This document shows positions 9,294 to 17,914 of a stretch of 64,000 nucleotides of DNA, piece after piece (the first letter of the stretch is position 1; every line of letters begins with the position of its first letter). The position numbers and the translations under genes are program-made. Below the pieces are notes generated by a model. It ran no database searches, was not told the DNA's origin, and saw only the letters and a list, made by a program, of their open reading frames with translations. The stretch lies in the NCBI GenBank assembly GCA_030530205.1, contig JAUMVK010000018.1, positions 9,966 through 73,965 of the forward strand, given 5' to 3'. Source of the stretch: RGIG3701 sp030530205 (GTDB lineage Bacteria > Planctomycetota > Planctomycetia > Pirellulales > Thermoguttaceae).

Positions 9294-9321
9294 ATTATAC
9301 CACATTTAAAGAAAATGAAAA
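9294..9321 (-). promoter_or_regulatory. Promoter of the PPi-PFK gene with extended -10
   Basis: On the minus strand GTGGTATAAT gives an extended -10 (TATAAT at 9299-9294) with a weak -35 TTTTCA (9321-9316), spacer 16, about 75 bp upstream of the ATG. Confidence 0.5.
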
Positions 9322-9350
9322 GGGGAGGCGAGAGAGTTAGTTTCAATGTA

Positions 9351-9555
9351 TGGGGACGACGCATCTTGCGTCGTCTGTCGGAGTGCGGTGATACAGCCGC
9401 GTAAGCGGCATTTACCGCTGAATCGCGCTGGGTGGTCTCCACGCGAAACCTCCTTTTGATCATCTCATTTTGTGGTCGCTAGTGAAAGCGGCAAATGGGC
9501 TAAAGCGCTGTATTGCCGCACTCCACACGACGTCGTCCCCATTGCGTCGTCCCCG
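9351..9555. repeat. Long imperfect palindrome, GACGACGC-type element
   Basis: The left arm begins GGGGACGACGCATCTTGCGT and continues with GGAGTGCGGTGATACAGC (to about 9398). The right arm carries the complement (GCTGTATTGCCGCACTCC, then GTCGTCCCC twice). The centre has a small hairpin GCGG...CCGC. No ORF. A short relative is the hairpin at 17171-17191. Confidence 0.65.
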
Positions 9556-9607
9556 CAAAAAATTTTTAAGGACGCGGGGCCCCCCTTTTTCCCATAAAAA
9601 AAGCGGG

Positions 9608-9613
9608 TATAAT
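9608..9613 (+). promoter_or_regulatory. -10 element upstream of the 744-residue secreted protein
   Basis: GGGTATAATGG, 45 bp before the ATG at 9658. No convincing -35; the extended -10 context is like other promoters in this window. Confidence 0.35.
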
Positions 9614-9657
9614 GGAGTTAATTCCTTCAAAAGTTTACCCTGTTTCAGGAGACGGTC

Positions 9658-11892
9658 ATGAAAAAGTTTTCCCTCCTTTTTATTTCTTTATTTCTGATGA
9701 TTTCCTCTGTTCTGGCGGAGGAGTCGCTGCACACGCAGTATGTTCGCGCTCTGGAGCCGTGGATCCCGGCCGCGAAGTCGCAGATCCGTTTTCTCGATGA
9801 CGGGACGGCGATCTACGGTCTGGCCCAGCACGGGCACTGGTACATGCAGGCGCACGACACGGCATTCTGCGCGTTTGCCGTCCTTGGCACCGACCCGGAG
9901 ACCAACGAGCAGACGGTCGGCATGACCCGCGAGGAACTGCGGCGCACGGCGCTGGCGATGCTTCGGTTTACCTTGCGTTCCCATCTGGCGGGCGGCGGCG
10001 CCTGCACAGACGGGATCCCGTGGGGCCACACGTGGATCTCCCCACTCGGTCTGGAACGAATGTCTGCGGGAGTCGAAGCCCTCGAGCCGTACATGGACGC
10101 GGAGCTGAAAGAACTGTACGCGAAAGTTTACGCTTCCGAGGCCGATTACCTGCTGACCCTGGAAATCGTCGCGGGACTCGTGCAGAATAACGTCCCGGAG
10201 TCCAACATGTGGAAGGGCGCGACGCTCTGGCGGGCCGCGGCGCTGAATCCCGACTCGCCGAATGCCGGGGCGTGGCGCGAAAAGGCCCGGAAGTACTTCA
10301 TCAACTCCATGAGCACGCCCTCCGACGAGAAAAACGAGGCCGTTTACGACGGGAAGCGCGTCTGCGACCAGTTTGTCGGCGCCAACATGTACGACTCACG
10401 CGCCTGCGACCATCACGGCTACCAGAACGTCGGGTACATGAATATTACGCTCTCGAACCTCGCGCTGATCCATTTCTGGTGCAAAGACCACAACGTCCCG
10501 GCTCCGGAATCGCTCTACTTCAACGCGCTGGAGCAGTGGAAACTCGTGAAGGCCTGCATGTTCGACGACGGCCGGCTCTTGCGCGTCGGCGGCGACACGC
10601 GGGTGCGTTACTGCTACTGCCAGGACTACGCGATCTTTGTCTGGATGCTCGCCCAGGACCAGTTCGGCGACCGTGAGGCGGCAAAGTTTGAGCGCGGCTG
10701 GATCCCGCAGGTCGTGACGGAGCAGAAAGCCTCCGCTGACGGCTGGTTCATGAAGGACCGGCTCGCGACGCTCTGGGACCTTTCGCCGCTTTACTTTACG
10801 CGTCTGGAAGGGGATAAAGCGTGCACGCTCGCCACGGCCGCGTTCTGGCACCGCGTGATCGACTTTGAAAAGATCGAGGCGAAAAACGTCCCGGCCCTGA
10901 CCGCGTGGCACGACGACTACCACGGCGCGTGGCTCCAGAAAGGCCCGAACCGGATCGCCTCGTGGGTCTGGAACGGCGCGTGGAAAGCCGGGGGACTCTG
11001 CATCCCGACCGACGGCTCCGACCTGGCGGAGTGGCAGTTCAACCTCGCCGGCTGCGTGTTCGGCGTGGGCCAGACGAACATCGCAAACCCGCAGATCTGG
11101 AACGGCTTCCAGTTCGACGGCGGCTTCGCGACGTGCGGCAAGAGCCGGATCAATTCGCCCGGTTCGCTCGCCGAGGGGGATCACTCGCCGGACGTCGGCG
11201 CACTGTACTCGGCGTTCTGCGCTTTGCCGGACGACCAGACCGTCGTGACGATCCAGCGGGCGCGGGCCGGAATGAGCAATTACCTGCGCAAAGTCCGCGG
11301 GCTGGCGCTTTCCATCCCGAACGACGTTTTCAACGGTTTCCAGAGGACGTACTTCACGGCCGACGGAACGCAGACGCTCCGGTCGAATCCCGGAAAGTTC
11401 GAGCTGATCCCCAACTCCGGGAAATGGCTCAACGTGGACGAAAAACTCGGCGTGGTGGAGATTTACGGCGGGACCCCGAAAATCGCGCGTCCGGCCAAGC
11501 CGCAGGTGGTGATCCAGCACAGCGGTCATCCGGCGATGAGCGAGGGATTTCTGTACTGCGATGAGATCGCTCAGGAAGCCAACTCCGACGTGCGTTTCAT
11601 CGGCGACCACGAGGTGATCTTCGACTGCGCGGCCGTCGTTTTGACCACGAACGCGAAAGAAACTCAGGCATTTGCCGAGGCTGGAAACGCGAAGCAGATC
11701 GCGGCGGAAGACCCGGCTCTGCGTCTGGTTTCGGTCAAAGCCGCGGATGGGGTCACGTACTACATTGCGGTCAATTTCTCGGACGAGACGAAACCGTTCG
11801 ACCCGAACAAGGCGTTCGGCAAAACCGGCCTGAAACCGATGGGCGAGACGCCAGAAACGCTCTCCGCGCTGGGGATCGGCGTCTGGCGTTAA
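9658..11892 (+). CDS. Large secreted protein, probable alpha/alpha-toroid carbohydrate-active enzyme
   Basis: 744 residues with a textbook signal peptide (MKKFSLLFISLFLMISSVLA, cleavage before EE). Residues about 30-400 are helical and rich in Trp, His and Tyr, with paired helices spaced as in (alpha/alpha) toroid folds of polysaccharide lyases and related hydrolases. The second half looks beta-rich (for example VVEIYGGTPKIARPAKPQVV). I cannot point to a diagnostic catalytic motif, so lyase versus hydrolase is not decided. The start follows an extended -10 and lies before a cluster of secreted GH16-like and sialidase genes on the same strand, which supports a role in glycan breakdown outside the cytoplasm. 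The opposite strand also has a long ORF (10396-11610), judged a codon-bias shadow. Confidence 0.65.
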   Translation: MKKFSLLFISLFLMISSVLAEESLHTQYVRALEPWIPAAKSQIRFLDDGTAIYGLAQHGHWYMQAHDTAFCAFAVLGTDPETNEQTVGMTREELRRTALAMLRFTLRSHLAGGGACTDGIPWGHTWISPLGLERMSAGVEALEPYMDAELKELYAKVYASEADYLLTLEIVAGLVQNNVPESNMWKGATLWRAAALNPDSPNAGAWREKARKYFINSMSTPSDEKNEAVYDGKRVCDQFVGANMYDSRACDHHGYQNVGYMNITLSNLALIHFWCKDHNVPAPESLYFNALEQWKLVKACMFDDGRLLRVGGDTRVRYCYCQDYAIFVWMLAQDQFGDREAAKFERGWIPQVVTEQKASADGWFMKDRLATLWDLSPLYFTRLEGDKACTLATAAFWHRVIDFEKIEAKNVPALTAWHDDYHGAWLQKGPNRIASWVWNGAWKAGGLCIPTDGSDLAEWQFNLAGCVFGVGQTNIANPQIWNGFQFDGGFATCGKSRINSPGSLAEGDHSPDVGALYSAFCALPDDQTVVTIQRARAGMSNYLRKVRGLALSIPNDVFNGFQRTYFTADGTQTLRSNPGKFELIPNSGKWLNVDEKLGVVEIYGGTPKIARPAKPQVVIQHSGHPAMSEGFLYCDEIAQEANSDVRFIGDHEVIFDCAAVVLTTNAKETQAFAEAGNAKQIAAEDPALRLVSVKAADGVTYYIAVNFSDETKPFDPNKAFGKTGLKPMGETPETLSALGIGVWR

Positions 11893-12010
11893 GAAGCCTC
11901 CCTCACCGAGGGGGGTGGCCCGAAGGGCCGGGGGGAGTTAATGGGCGCGTTCACACAACTCCCCCAGTCTCGCTATGCGAGCCGGCCCCCTCAAGGAGGG
12001 GCCTTTAAAT
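11890..12010. repeat. Palindromic element with co-varying hairpins, copy 1
   Basis: Outer arms TTAAGAAGCCTCCCTC and GAGGGGCCTTTAAA; inner segments GGGGGAGTT and AACTCCCCC; two small hairpins, GGCCC-GAA-GGGCC and CTCGC-TAT-GCGAG. A second copy at 57072-57190 keeps the architecture but changes both strands of the first stem. It starts at the stop codon of the preceding gene. Confidence 0.8.
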
Positions 12011-12050
12011 CAACCATCTTTTTTCAACTATAAACGAAAGGTTAATAATC

Positions 12051-12794
12051 ATGCAGAAAATCGCTCTCGTTACAGGCGGCGGCCGCGGAATCGGTGCGGC
12101 AATCGCCGAAAAACTCGGCAAATCCGGCTTCCTCACGTGGGTCAACTACTCGAAAAGCGCCGAGGCGGCCGAGGCCGTTTGCGCACGGATCCGGGAAGCG
12201 GGCGGAACCGCGTTTCCGATCCAGGCTGACGTCGGGCAGTACGCCGACATTCAGAAAATGTTCGACGAGATCGAGTCGAAAACCGGCCCGGTCGATGTGC
12301 TCGTGAACAACGCGGGGATCGAGATCCGTATGCCGGCGACGGACTACCCGGAGGAGATCTACGACAAAATGATGAACATCAACCTGAAGGGCGCGTACTT
12401 CTGCACCCAGCGCGCGCTGCGGACGATGAAGGAGAAAAAGTGGGGCCGCGTCATTAATATTTCGTCCGTCCACGAGGAACGCCCCACCGCGAACCGGGGA
12501 ATTTACTCCATGACCAAGGCGGGAATGTGGCAAATGACGCGTGAACACGCCAAGGAGTACGCCATGTACGGCATCACGGTCAACAGCGTGGCGCCGGGAG
12601 CGATCCGGACGGACCTGAACCGGAAAGTCCTTGAGGACCCCGCATACGAAGAAATGGTTTTGCGCAACATTCCGGCCAAATTCATCGCCGAGCCGAACGA
12701 CATTGCGGGCGTGGTCCTTTTCCTGACAACGGAAGACGCCCGGTACGTCAACGGCGCGGGGATCACCGTGGACGGCGGCCTTTCGCTGAATTAA
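12051..12794 (+). CDS. SDR-family oxidoreductase, FabG/3-oxoacyl-ACP reductase-like
   Basis: A 247-residue classical short-chain dehydrogenase. Cofactor motif TGGGRGIG at residues 8-15, structural NNAG at 86-89, catalytic S138/S139 and the YSMTK motif with Y152 and K156, and a C-terminal VDGG. The family reduces or oxidises alcohol/carbonyl groups with NAD(P)H. The location among secreted glycan-degrading genes makes a sugar dehydrogenase at least as likely as a fatty-acid enzyme, and no other fatty-acid genes are near. No signal peptide, so cytoplasmic. The ATG is preceded by AAAGG. Confidence 0.85.
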   Translation: MQKIALVTGGGRGIGAAIAEKLGKSGFLTWVNYSKSAEAAEAVCARIREAGGTAFPIQADVGQYADIQKMFDEIESKTGPVDVLVNNAGIEIRMPATDYPEEIYDKMMNINLKGAYFCTQRALRTMKEKKWGRVINISSVHEERPTANRGIYSMTKAGMWQMTREHAKEYAMYGITVNSVAPGAIRTDLNRKVLEDPAYEEMVLRNIPAKFIAEPNDIAGVVLFLTTEDARYVNGAGITVDGGLSLN

Positions 12795-12855
12795 GCCGCG
12801 AAAACGCCAGTTTTTCCTTTCCAGCTTTTTCTTTTTTTCATTCATTTTCCTGCCC

Positions 12856-13722
12856 ATGAATACCAACTCCTTCACATTTCGTTCCCTCCTTTTGGCGGTC
12901 GGGGCGGTTTTGGTTTTGGCCGCGAATTTTCACCTGATGGCCGAAGAAGCCAAACCCCCGAAAACGCACGTGATCCCGCCGGGCGCGGCCGCCTGCGGCT
13001 TCAATCAGAAACTTTTTGACGTCGTGCCGACGCTTGAGGACGTTTCGCCAGACCGGCAGGGCGACTACCAGTGGTACAACGGCCAGTGGTGCACGAATCC
13101 CGTCCCGCCGATGGAAAAATACTCCATGACCGACGGGGTTCTGACGATTGCGGAAGGCGGCGACCTGGTCAGCTACCCGCCGGATTTCTCGCACCCGGGC
13201 AAACTCCCGGTCCTTTCCGGTGAGAAAGGCTTTTACGTCGAATTTGAGGTTTCCACCTCGGATAATGACCTGGACCACTGGCCTTCCGTCTGGCTGATGC
13301 CGATCGAAAAGAACCGCTCGCAGAAGGATGCCGTGTACGACGGCGCCCCGGAAAAGTTCGAGCACTGGATGGAACTGGACGTGGACGAAGGAGGTTTCGC
13401 GAAGGGAACGACCTCCACCGTGCACAACTGCTGGGGGATCTGGCCCAACTACCATGCGATCCATAACGGGAAGAACTGGAGCGACGATCCGCTGGACCGT
13501 ACGCAAAAGCACCGCTTCGGAGCGAGCTACGACCCACGCACGAGCACGGTCTGCTGGTGGCTCGACGAGAAAATGATCCTGACCGCCTCGGCGCCGTACG
13601 TGCCGGAGATCGCGAAGCGGCAGCACTACTACCTGCTCATGAGTGCCTGGATGCACAAAGAGAAGAAGCCGTACAAAATGTACATTCACGCGGTGCGTGC
13701 GTATGTGCCTGCGGAAGAATGA
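12856..13722 (+). CDS. Secreted GH16-like (concanavalin-fold) protein
   Basis: 288 residues with a signal peptide ending near residue 29 (FHLMAEEAK). The body is a jelly-roll typical of GH16 laminarinase/agarase-type enzymes. The motif MELDVDEGG supplies the E-x-D-x-x-E triad (E173, D175, E178) on the catalytic strand. A Trp-rich cleft is suggested by HWPSVWLMP and CWWLDEK. Family members cleave beta-1,3/1,4-glucans or galactans; the target cannot be told here. It is followed after 23 bp by a DUF1294 gene with a strong AAGGAGGAG ribosome-binding site, and the four genes from 12051 to 15382 may be one transcription unit. Confidence 0.7.
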   Translation: MNTNSFTFRSLLLAVGAVLVLAANFHLMAEEAKPPKTHVIPPGAAACGFNQKLFDVVPTLEDVSPDRQGDYQWYNGQWCTNPVPPMEKYSMTDGVLTIAEGGDLVSYPPDFSHPGKLPVLSGEKGFYVEFEVSTSDNDLDHWPSVWLMPIEKNRSQKDAVYDGAPEKFEHWMELDVDEGGFAKGTTSTVHNCWGIWPNYHAIHNGKNWSDDPLDRTQKHRFGASYDPRTSTVCWWLDEKMILTASAPYVPEIAKRQHYYLLMSAWMHKEKKPYKMYIHAVRAYVPAEE

Positions 13723-13745
13723 CTTGAGAAAAGGAGGAGTCTCGT

Positions 13746-14057
13746 ATGGATATTCAGTGGAAAGCGGTCCTGATTTATTTGTTCGCCATCAACCTGGCCG
13801 CGTTCCTGGCGATGGGGCTGGACAAATGGAAGGCCCAAAAGAATGCGTGGCGGATCCCTGAAAAGACGCTTTTCCTGCTCGTGATCCTGGGCGGAAGCGT
13901 GGGCGGAATCCTTGGGATGAACCTTTTCCGGCACAAAACTCGCCACTGGTATTTCAAATGGGGCTTCCCGGCGATTTTCATTGCGCAGATTTTTCTGGTT
14001 TTGTGCTGGTACTTTGGCCTCCTTCCGATTCCCACCGACCTATTAAATCACGATTAA
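13746..14057 (+). CDS. DUF1294 family small membrane protein
   Basis: 103 residues with three hydrophobic segments (about 8-25, 42-60 and 74-95). The family hallmarks are seen: MGLDKWKAQKNAWRIPE (lysine-rich loop then RIPE), GGSVGGILGM and FRHKTRHWYF. This is a small, widespread inner-membrane family of unknown function, sometimes fused to cold-shock domains; no fusion here. Start supported by AAGGAGGAG 9 nt upstream. Confidence 0.8.
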   Translation: MDIQWKAVLIYLFAINLAAFLAMGLDKWKAQKNAWRIPEKTLFLLVILGGSVGGILGMNLFRHKTRHWYFKWGFPAIFIAQIFLVLCWYFGLLPIPTDLLNHD

Positions 14058-14068
14058 AGAGGTTTTTA

Positions 14069-15382
14069 ATGATGAGAAACTTTTGCTTTTTTGTTTTCCT
14101 TCAGGCCTTCCTTCCGGTCGTCCTTCTGGCTCAGTCCGAGCAGGCGAAAAAGGTCGCGGAGTCCTTCCTCGGCACGCCGCGGGCGAATCTCGCCGCCGAC
14201 ATTCTGGTGAACAAACCGGACTACGTCGTTTACGTCCCGCAGGAGAATTTTCAGGTCCTCAGTGACCGTTACAACGACCACTTCCAGGTGATCGCCCGTG
14301 AGGATGGCGTCCTCGTCGCGTTCTGGACGCAGGCGGGCCATGAGTCCAATATTGACCAGCACATCGCGTTTTCCAAGAGCACCGACCACGGTCTGACCTG
14401 GTCCCCCGTGCAGGTTCTGGCGGGCAGTCCGAACGTGAAAAATCCGAAGCTCATCGCGAGCTGGCAGCAGCCGATGGTGAGCAAGTCCGGCCGAATTTAC
14501 GTCCTCTGGAACCAGCAGGTCCGCAACACGTGGTCGCACACGGGCGCGTGCTTTGGAATTTACTCCGACGACTGCGGAGAAACGTGGTCCGCGCCGAAGC
14601 AGGTCAAAATCCCCCGCACGTTCAAGGACCCGCAGGACCCGGCCACGCCCACGACCTGGTGCAACTGGCAGCGGCCCCTGAGACTTGGCGAGAATGGGAA
14701 ATTCTACGTCGGTTCCTCCCACCGCCGGAACGCGGGTGAGTGCGCCATCGACTTCTGGCAGTTCGAAAACATCGATGAGGATCCCGAAGTGCAGGACATT
14801 AAGATCACGGTCCTTTCGGGCGAGCCGGACCAGGTGCTGAAACTCTCGCCGCCCGGTCAGTTTGGCGAGGAATGCGAGGAGGCCGGGATCGTGAAACTCC
14901 CCGACGGCCGGCTTTTCTGCATCATGCGGACGGACGGCGGATTCCCGTTCTGGTCCCAGAGTCGCGACTCGGGCAAAACGTGGGATCGGCCGAAACCGCT
15001 TCTGAACCGCGACGGGGGGAAACCGTTCCTTCATCCGCGTTCTCCGTGCCCGATTTACGACTGGAAGGGCTGCGAGGCGGCAAGCGGGTACTACTTCGCG
15101 CTGGTTCACAATAAATTCGATTTCACGCAGAAAAGCTCGTGGCAGACGCGCGGCCCGCTTTTCCTCATCGCGGGAAAATTCATGCCGGACGCCGAGCAGC
15201 CGGTCTGGTTCCTCGACCCGAAACCGTTCGCGGACCGTCCGACGGGTAATTCGTTCTACACGAGCTACACGGTACAGGACGGAAAGGGCGTTTTGTGGTT
15301 TCCGGACCACAAGTATTTCCTCCTTGGCCGCGAAATTGGCCCGGAGTGGTTTGAAGGAATTGATGAGATTCTGAAGAAATAA
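14069..15382 (+). CDS. Secreted sialidase-family (BNR/Asp-box) protein
   Basis: 437 residues from the ATG at 14069, which follows AAAGAGG and opens directly into a signal peptide (MMRNFCFFVFLQAFLPVVLLAQ). A longer in-frame ATG at 13958 lies inside the DUF1294 gene and is rejected. Three Asp-box motifs are visible: STDHGLTWS, SDDCGETWS and SRDSGKTWD, typical of six-bladed beta-propeller exo-sialidases and related hydrolases. The catalytic Arg triad and Tyr/Glu pair were not traced, so sialidase activity is family inference. It is probably exported to act on glycans. The 3' end converges with the SLOG gene 20 bp away. Confidence 0.75.
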   Translation: MMRNFCFFVFLQAFLPVVLLAQSEQAKKVAESFLGTPRANLAADILVNKPDYVVYVPQENFQVLSDRYNDHFQVIAREDGVLVAFWTQAGHESNIDQHIAFSKSTDHGLTWSPVQVLAGSPNVKNPKLIASWQQPMVSKSGRIYVLWNQQVRNTWSHTGACFGIYSDDCGETWSAPKQVKIPRTFKDPQDPATPTTWCNWQRPLRLGENGKFYVGSSHRRNAGECAIDFWQFENIDEDPEVQDIKITVLSGEPDQVLKLSPPGQFGEECEEAGIVKLPDGRLFCIMRTDGGFPFWSQSRDSGKTWDRPKPLLNRDGGKPFLHPRSPCPIYDWKGCEAASGYYFALVHNKFDFTQKSSWQTRGPLFLIAGKFMPDAEQPVWFLDPKPFADRPTGNSFYTSYTVQDGKGVLWFPDHKYFLLGREIGPEWFEGIDEILKK

Positions 15383-15402
15383 GCCGTCAGGCTTTCGGAC
15401 GT

Positions 15403-16029
15403 TTATTCGATCCACCCGCCCTGAAGCGCGTTTTCGGGGCGGGTGAGGCCTTTTTTATTCTGCGGCGTCACGATGTGCCAGACCTTCTTTTGGCCTTGGG
15501 AAGTCGAGAGGACGCGCCGGACCACGTCGCCGGTCCCGCCGGGTTTCAGCCCCTCCGTGCGGCCGTCCCAGAGGGCGAGCAGGTGGGTGGAATGGGCCGC
15601 CAGCTGCGCACCGAGCAGGTCGTACTGGAGGACCCGGTTGAAATCCCCGCCCGCAAGCGCAAGCTGACGGTTTTCCGGCAGAAGCGGCAGTTCGACCGTT
15701 TCGTCCGCGCGAAGCAGAATGCGGTAAAACGCTTCTCTCGGCGACGGTTTTTCGTTGGAGCCGGCGTCAAAATCCGCCTCGTAGAACTGGATCGGCATCG
15801 GCAGGAACGCGGTCAGGCGCAGATTCGGGCGCTCGGTGGCCTTCAGCTCCAGCACGGTCCCGGCGACGAGCTGGTCGGCGCCTTCCGCCAGACCGTCCAG
15901 AACGCGTACCGGCTGATTGGCGTCAAAATTTTCCAGAAAGAAGCGGCGGATTTCCTCCCGGAGCCGCGGTTTGTCGGCCTCGAAAAGGTGGCGGTGCCCC
16001 GTCACGCCAACGGTGATCTGCGTTTCCAT
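15403..16029 (-). CDS. SLOG-like Rossmannoid nucleotide-sensor domain protein
   Basis: 208 residues with no signal peptide. It begins ITVGVTGHRHL, continues with LDGLAEGADQLVA, then ends with a GGTGDVVRRVL segment. These glycine-rich turns after strands 1 and 2 match the SLOG superfamily (TRPM/LOG/YpsA-like), members of which bind nucleotides and often occur in phage-defence or signalling genes. No effector domain is fused and the only neighbour in the same direction is a Gfo/Idh/MocA oxidoreductase 30 bp upstream. Function is therefore not assigned; the fold call is moderately supported. Confidence 0.6.
   Translation of the reverse strand: METQITVGVTGHRHLFEADKPRLREEIRRFFLENFDANQPVRVLDGLAEGADQLVAGTVLELKATERPNLRLTAFLPMPIQFYEADFDAGSNEKPSPREAFYRILLRADETVELPLLPENRQLALAGGDFNRVLQYDLLGAQLAAHSTHLLALWDGRTEGLKPGGTGDVVRRVLSTSQGQKKVWHIVTPQNKKGLTRPENALQGGWIE
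15415..15456 (+). terminator. Plus-strand terminator candidate inside the convergent SLOG gene
   Basis: CCCGCC (15415-15420) pairs with GGCGGG (15438-15443), followed within 8 nt by TTTTTT at 15451-15456. It would end the sialidase transcript while encoding the last residues of the opposing gene. Confidence 0.4.
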
Positions 16030-16058
16030 CGCGTGGTTCCTCGTTTGTTGATTTCAAG

Positions 16059-17108
16059 TCAGGACTGCGCAAACAGGAGTTTGTGCACCTGAAAATCCAT
16101 TTCCTTCACGTCCCGCGGGTCTTCCGGCTCGAAAAAATGGCGGCGGAACATGATGAAGTACTGCCGCTCTGCCCCCGGGATCTCGTTCCCGCACGGGATG
16201 ACGATCGGCGTTTCGGAAACGTCGTAGCGCGTCAAAATGAGGCTCTGGGCCGTGTGGTCGATCAGGATCGTGCCGTTTTGGAAGGAGAAAAGGGTCGATT
16301 TGAAGTTCCAGTTCTGTACCCAGTCCGTCCGGATGATGCCGGAAAAACCGCAGCCGGGCGCGGCGTATTCCGTCACGGACGACGTATCGACGGCGGGCAG
16401 AACGCGCTCCTCGTTCCGGTCGATCAGGTTGGGGACCTGGTTCTCGGCGTGGCTCACCATCCGCAGGCTCCGGATCTCCTCCCAGAGCGGGTTCAGCGTC
16501 CGAAAAACGACGCTCAGCGCGTTGACGCCGCTGGAAAGCCAGCTTCCCCCGGCCTTGCGCGGCGAGGCGATGAGGCGGTTTTCGCCCGGCTTTTTGCCGA
16601 TCTTTTCGCCGGGAACGACCACGGGGTCCTGAAAGTCGCATGCGAAACCCCGCACCGGGCCGAAATTGCGGAAGATTTCGGAACGCAGGGCCGTGAAGCG
16701 TTCCACCTCGGGGGCGTAAGCGTAATGAAAGAGCGTCTGGAAATGCGTCTGGGTCTGCTCGGCGAGCGCGTAAAGCTCCGCAAGCTCCTCCATTTTCTCC
16801 ACGCCGGGCTTTTCGACGTAGGTCGGCACGCCGCGTTTCAAAACGTCCCGGGCGAGAAAGTAGTGCGTGTTTACCGGCGTCGCGATGATCACGGCGTCCA
16901 CCTTCCCCACAGCATCGAGCGCTTCGTCGGACGTCCGGAACTGCCCCACACCGGCCAGAACGTCGGGAAACTCCCGCTCGGCGCTGGTCATTTGCTCCGG
17001 CACGATGTCGCAGAGAAACGCGACCTGAATGTCGTTTTTCATCAAGCGCATGACTTTGAAGTACGTCCGGGCGATTTTCCCGACACCGATAATTCCGATT
17101 CTTTTCAT
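16059..17108 (-). CDS. Gfo/Idh/MocA family NAD(P)-dependent oxidoreductase (cytoplasmic)
   Basis: 349 residues. Rossmann motif IGIIGVGKIA at residues 4-13 and the EKP signature in YVEKPGVEKM (near residue 100) identify the family, whose members oxidise or reduce sugars and inositols with a tightly held NAD(P). Unlike the other two family members in this window it has no Tat leader and should stay in the cytoplasm. The ATG at 17108 is preferred over an in-frame TTG at 17114 because GGAG lies 6 nt upstream. Substrate unknown; the adjacent sialidase and GH16-like genes suggest a sugar. Confidence 0.85.
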   Translation of the reverse strand: MKRIGIIGVGKIARTYFKVMRLMKNDIQVAFLCDIVPEQMTSAEREFPDVLAGVGQFRTSDEALDAVGKVDAVIIATPVNTHYFLARDVLKRGVPTYVEKPGVEKMEELAELYALAEQTQTHFQTLFHYAYAPEVERFTALRSEIFRNFGPVRGFACDFQDPVVVPGEKIGKKPGENRLIASPRKAGGSWLSSGVNALSVVFRTLNPLWEEIRSLRMVSHAENQVPNLIDRNEERVLPAVDTSSVTEYAAPGCGFSGIIRTDWVQNWNFKSTLFSFQNGTILIDHTAQSLILTRYDVSETPIVIPCGNEIPGAERQYFIMFRRHFFEPEDPRDVKEMDFQVHKLLFAQS

Positions 17109-17135
17109 GGCCAACTCCTGCGGAGACGACTTTTT

Positions 17136-17191
17136 AATTATGAATTATGAATTTTGAATTATGAATTCAAGACGACGCTGGAAGCGTCGTC
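17136..17191. repeat. Word-repeat arm (AATTATGA/GAATT) plus GACGACGCT hairpin
   Basis: AATTATGAATTATGAATTTT and further GAATT words (17136-17170) are followed directly by GACGACGCT-GGA-AGCGTCGTC (17171-17191), a perfect 9-bp stem. This joins two repeat families found elsewhere separately. A GTGGTATAAT extended -10 on the minus strand (TATAAT at 17210-17205) lies next to it, upstream of the oxidoreductase. Confidence 0.6.
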
Positions 17192-17300
17192 CCCGTACAT
17201 GCAGATTATACCACGAACCTGGCGTGTTGGGAAGGTCCCCTCATTCCGGAAGCTGCAGTTTTGTATTTTTCATGATTTCCTTGCACCTGACCACTGACGT

Positions 17301-17630
17301 TTATTTCCGGTTCTCATTCAGCTTTCGGCAAAATTCGATATACTCGGGGTCGGTGAGTAACTTTGCGTACCATTCTTTTACATCCTGGCGCTGAAAATAT
17401 TCCAGGTCTCCCAAAACCATTTGAAGCACGTGTTTGCAGGCATCTTCTTCCGAGTCAAACAGGTCGGAGACACTCTGAATTCCGAAGTCTTCAATGAAAA
17501 AAACCTGCCAGACATTATTCCTGAGCGCTTTAAGCGATATGCAGGCAGGCCGCGCCTCACCGTTAAGCGAAACCGCACCTTCTGGGATGCCTAATTCTTC
17601 CAGCGTCTTTTTAAGTTCTTCGCGGTTCAT
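17301..17630 (-). CDS. Small hypothetical protein, 109 residues
   Basis: A compact acidic protein opening MNREELKKTLEELGIPEGAV, with no signal peptide or membrane segment and an apparent alternation of helix and strand. I do not recognise the family. Its size, acidity and position downstream of orphan membrane genes resemble small immunity-type proteins, but nothing in the sequence proves that. It is separated from the next minus-strand gene by a 285-bp stretch occupied by a repeat element. Confidence 0.55.
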   Translation of the reverse strand: MNREELKKTLEELGIPEGAVSLNGEARPACISLKALRNNVWQVFFIEDFGIQSVSDLFDSEEDACKHVLQMVLGDLEYFQRQDVKEWYAKLLTDPEYIEFCRKLNENRK

Positions 17631-17684
17631 GGATCGGAATTTTTAATCTTTGGGTTTGCGGGGTATCATCTCAAGGAGCCGGTA

Positions 17685-17840
17685 CGTACTTGTCGGGTGG
17701 TCCTTATTTTTTACCTCACGCGGAGATGCGGAGCCGCGGAGTTTTTATTTTGGGGTCCGTATCGTCTTTGGCAATTTGCGCATGTCCATCGCTGCAAGGC
17801 CGGCCTCTGCTCCTCCGCGTCTCCGCAGCTCCGCGTGAGG
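17685..17840. repeat. CTCACGCGGAG palindrome with ACTTGTCGG flank
   Basis: CCTCACGCGGAGATGCGGAG at 17714 is answered by CTCCGCAGCTCCGCGTGAGG ending at 17840. The left flank GTACTTGTCGG...TTTTTTACCTCACG (17685 onward) is the same module as beside the tandem copies near 28.15 and 28.48 kb, in opposite orientation. No ORF. Confidence 0.8.
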
Positions 17841-17914
17841 CCTGAAAGATGTAAAGGTGGAGTTCCGCATCCGATACTGCTGTTCCTTGATGATTACAAA
17901 GTCAGGAAACTTTT

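Noticed and set aside
10396..11610. 404-codon minus-strand ORF
   Set aside because: Antisense to the 744-residue secreted protein; no leader or family motif.
13958..14068. Upstream in-frame start of the sialidase gene
   Set aside because: It would lie within the DUF1294 gene and put 37 residues ahead of a clear signal peptide.
15403..16029. Defence island signalled by the SLOG protein
   Set aside because: No effector, nuclease, cyclase or other defence gene is adjacent; a single SLOG domain is insufficient.
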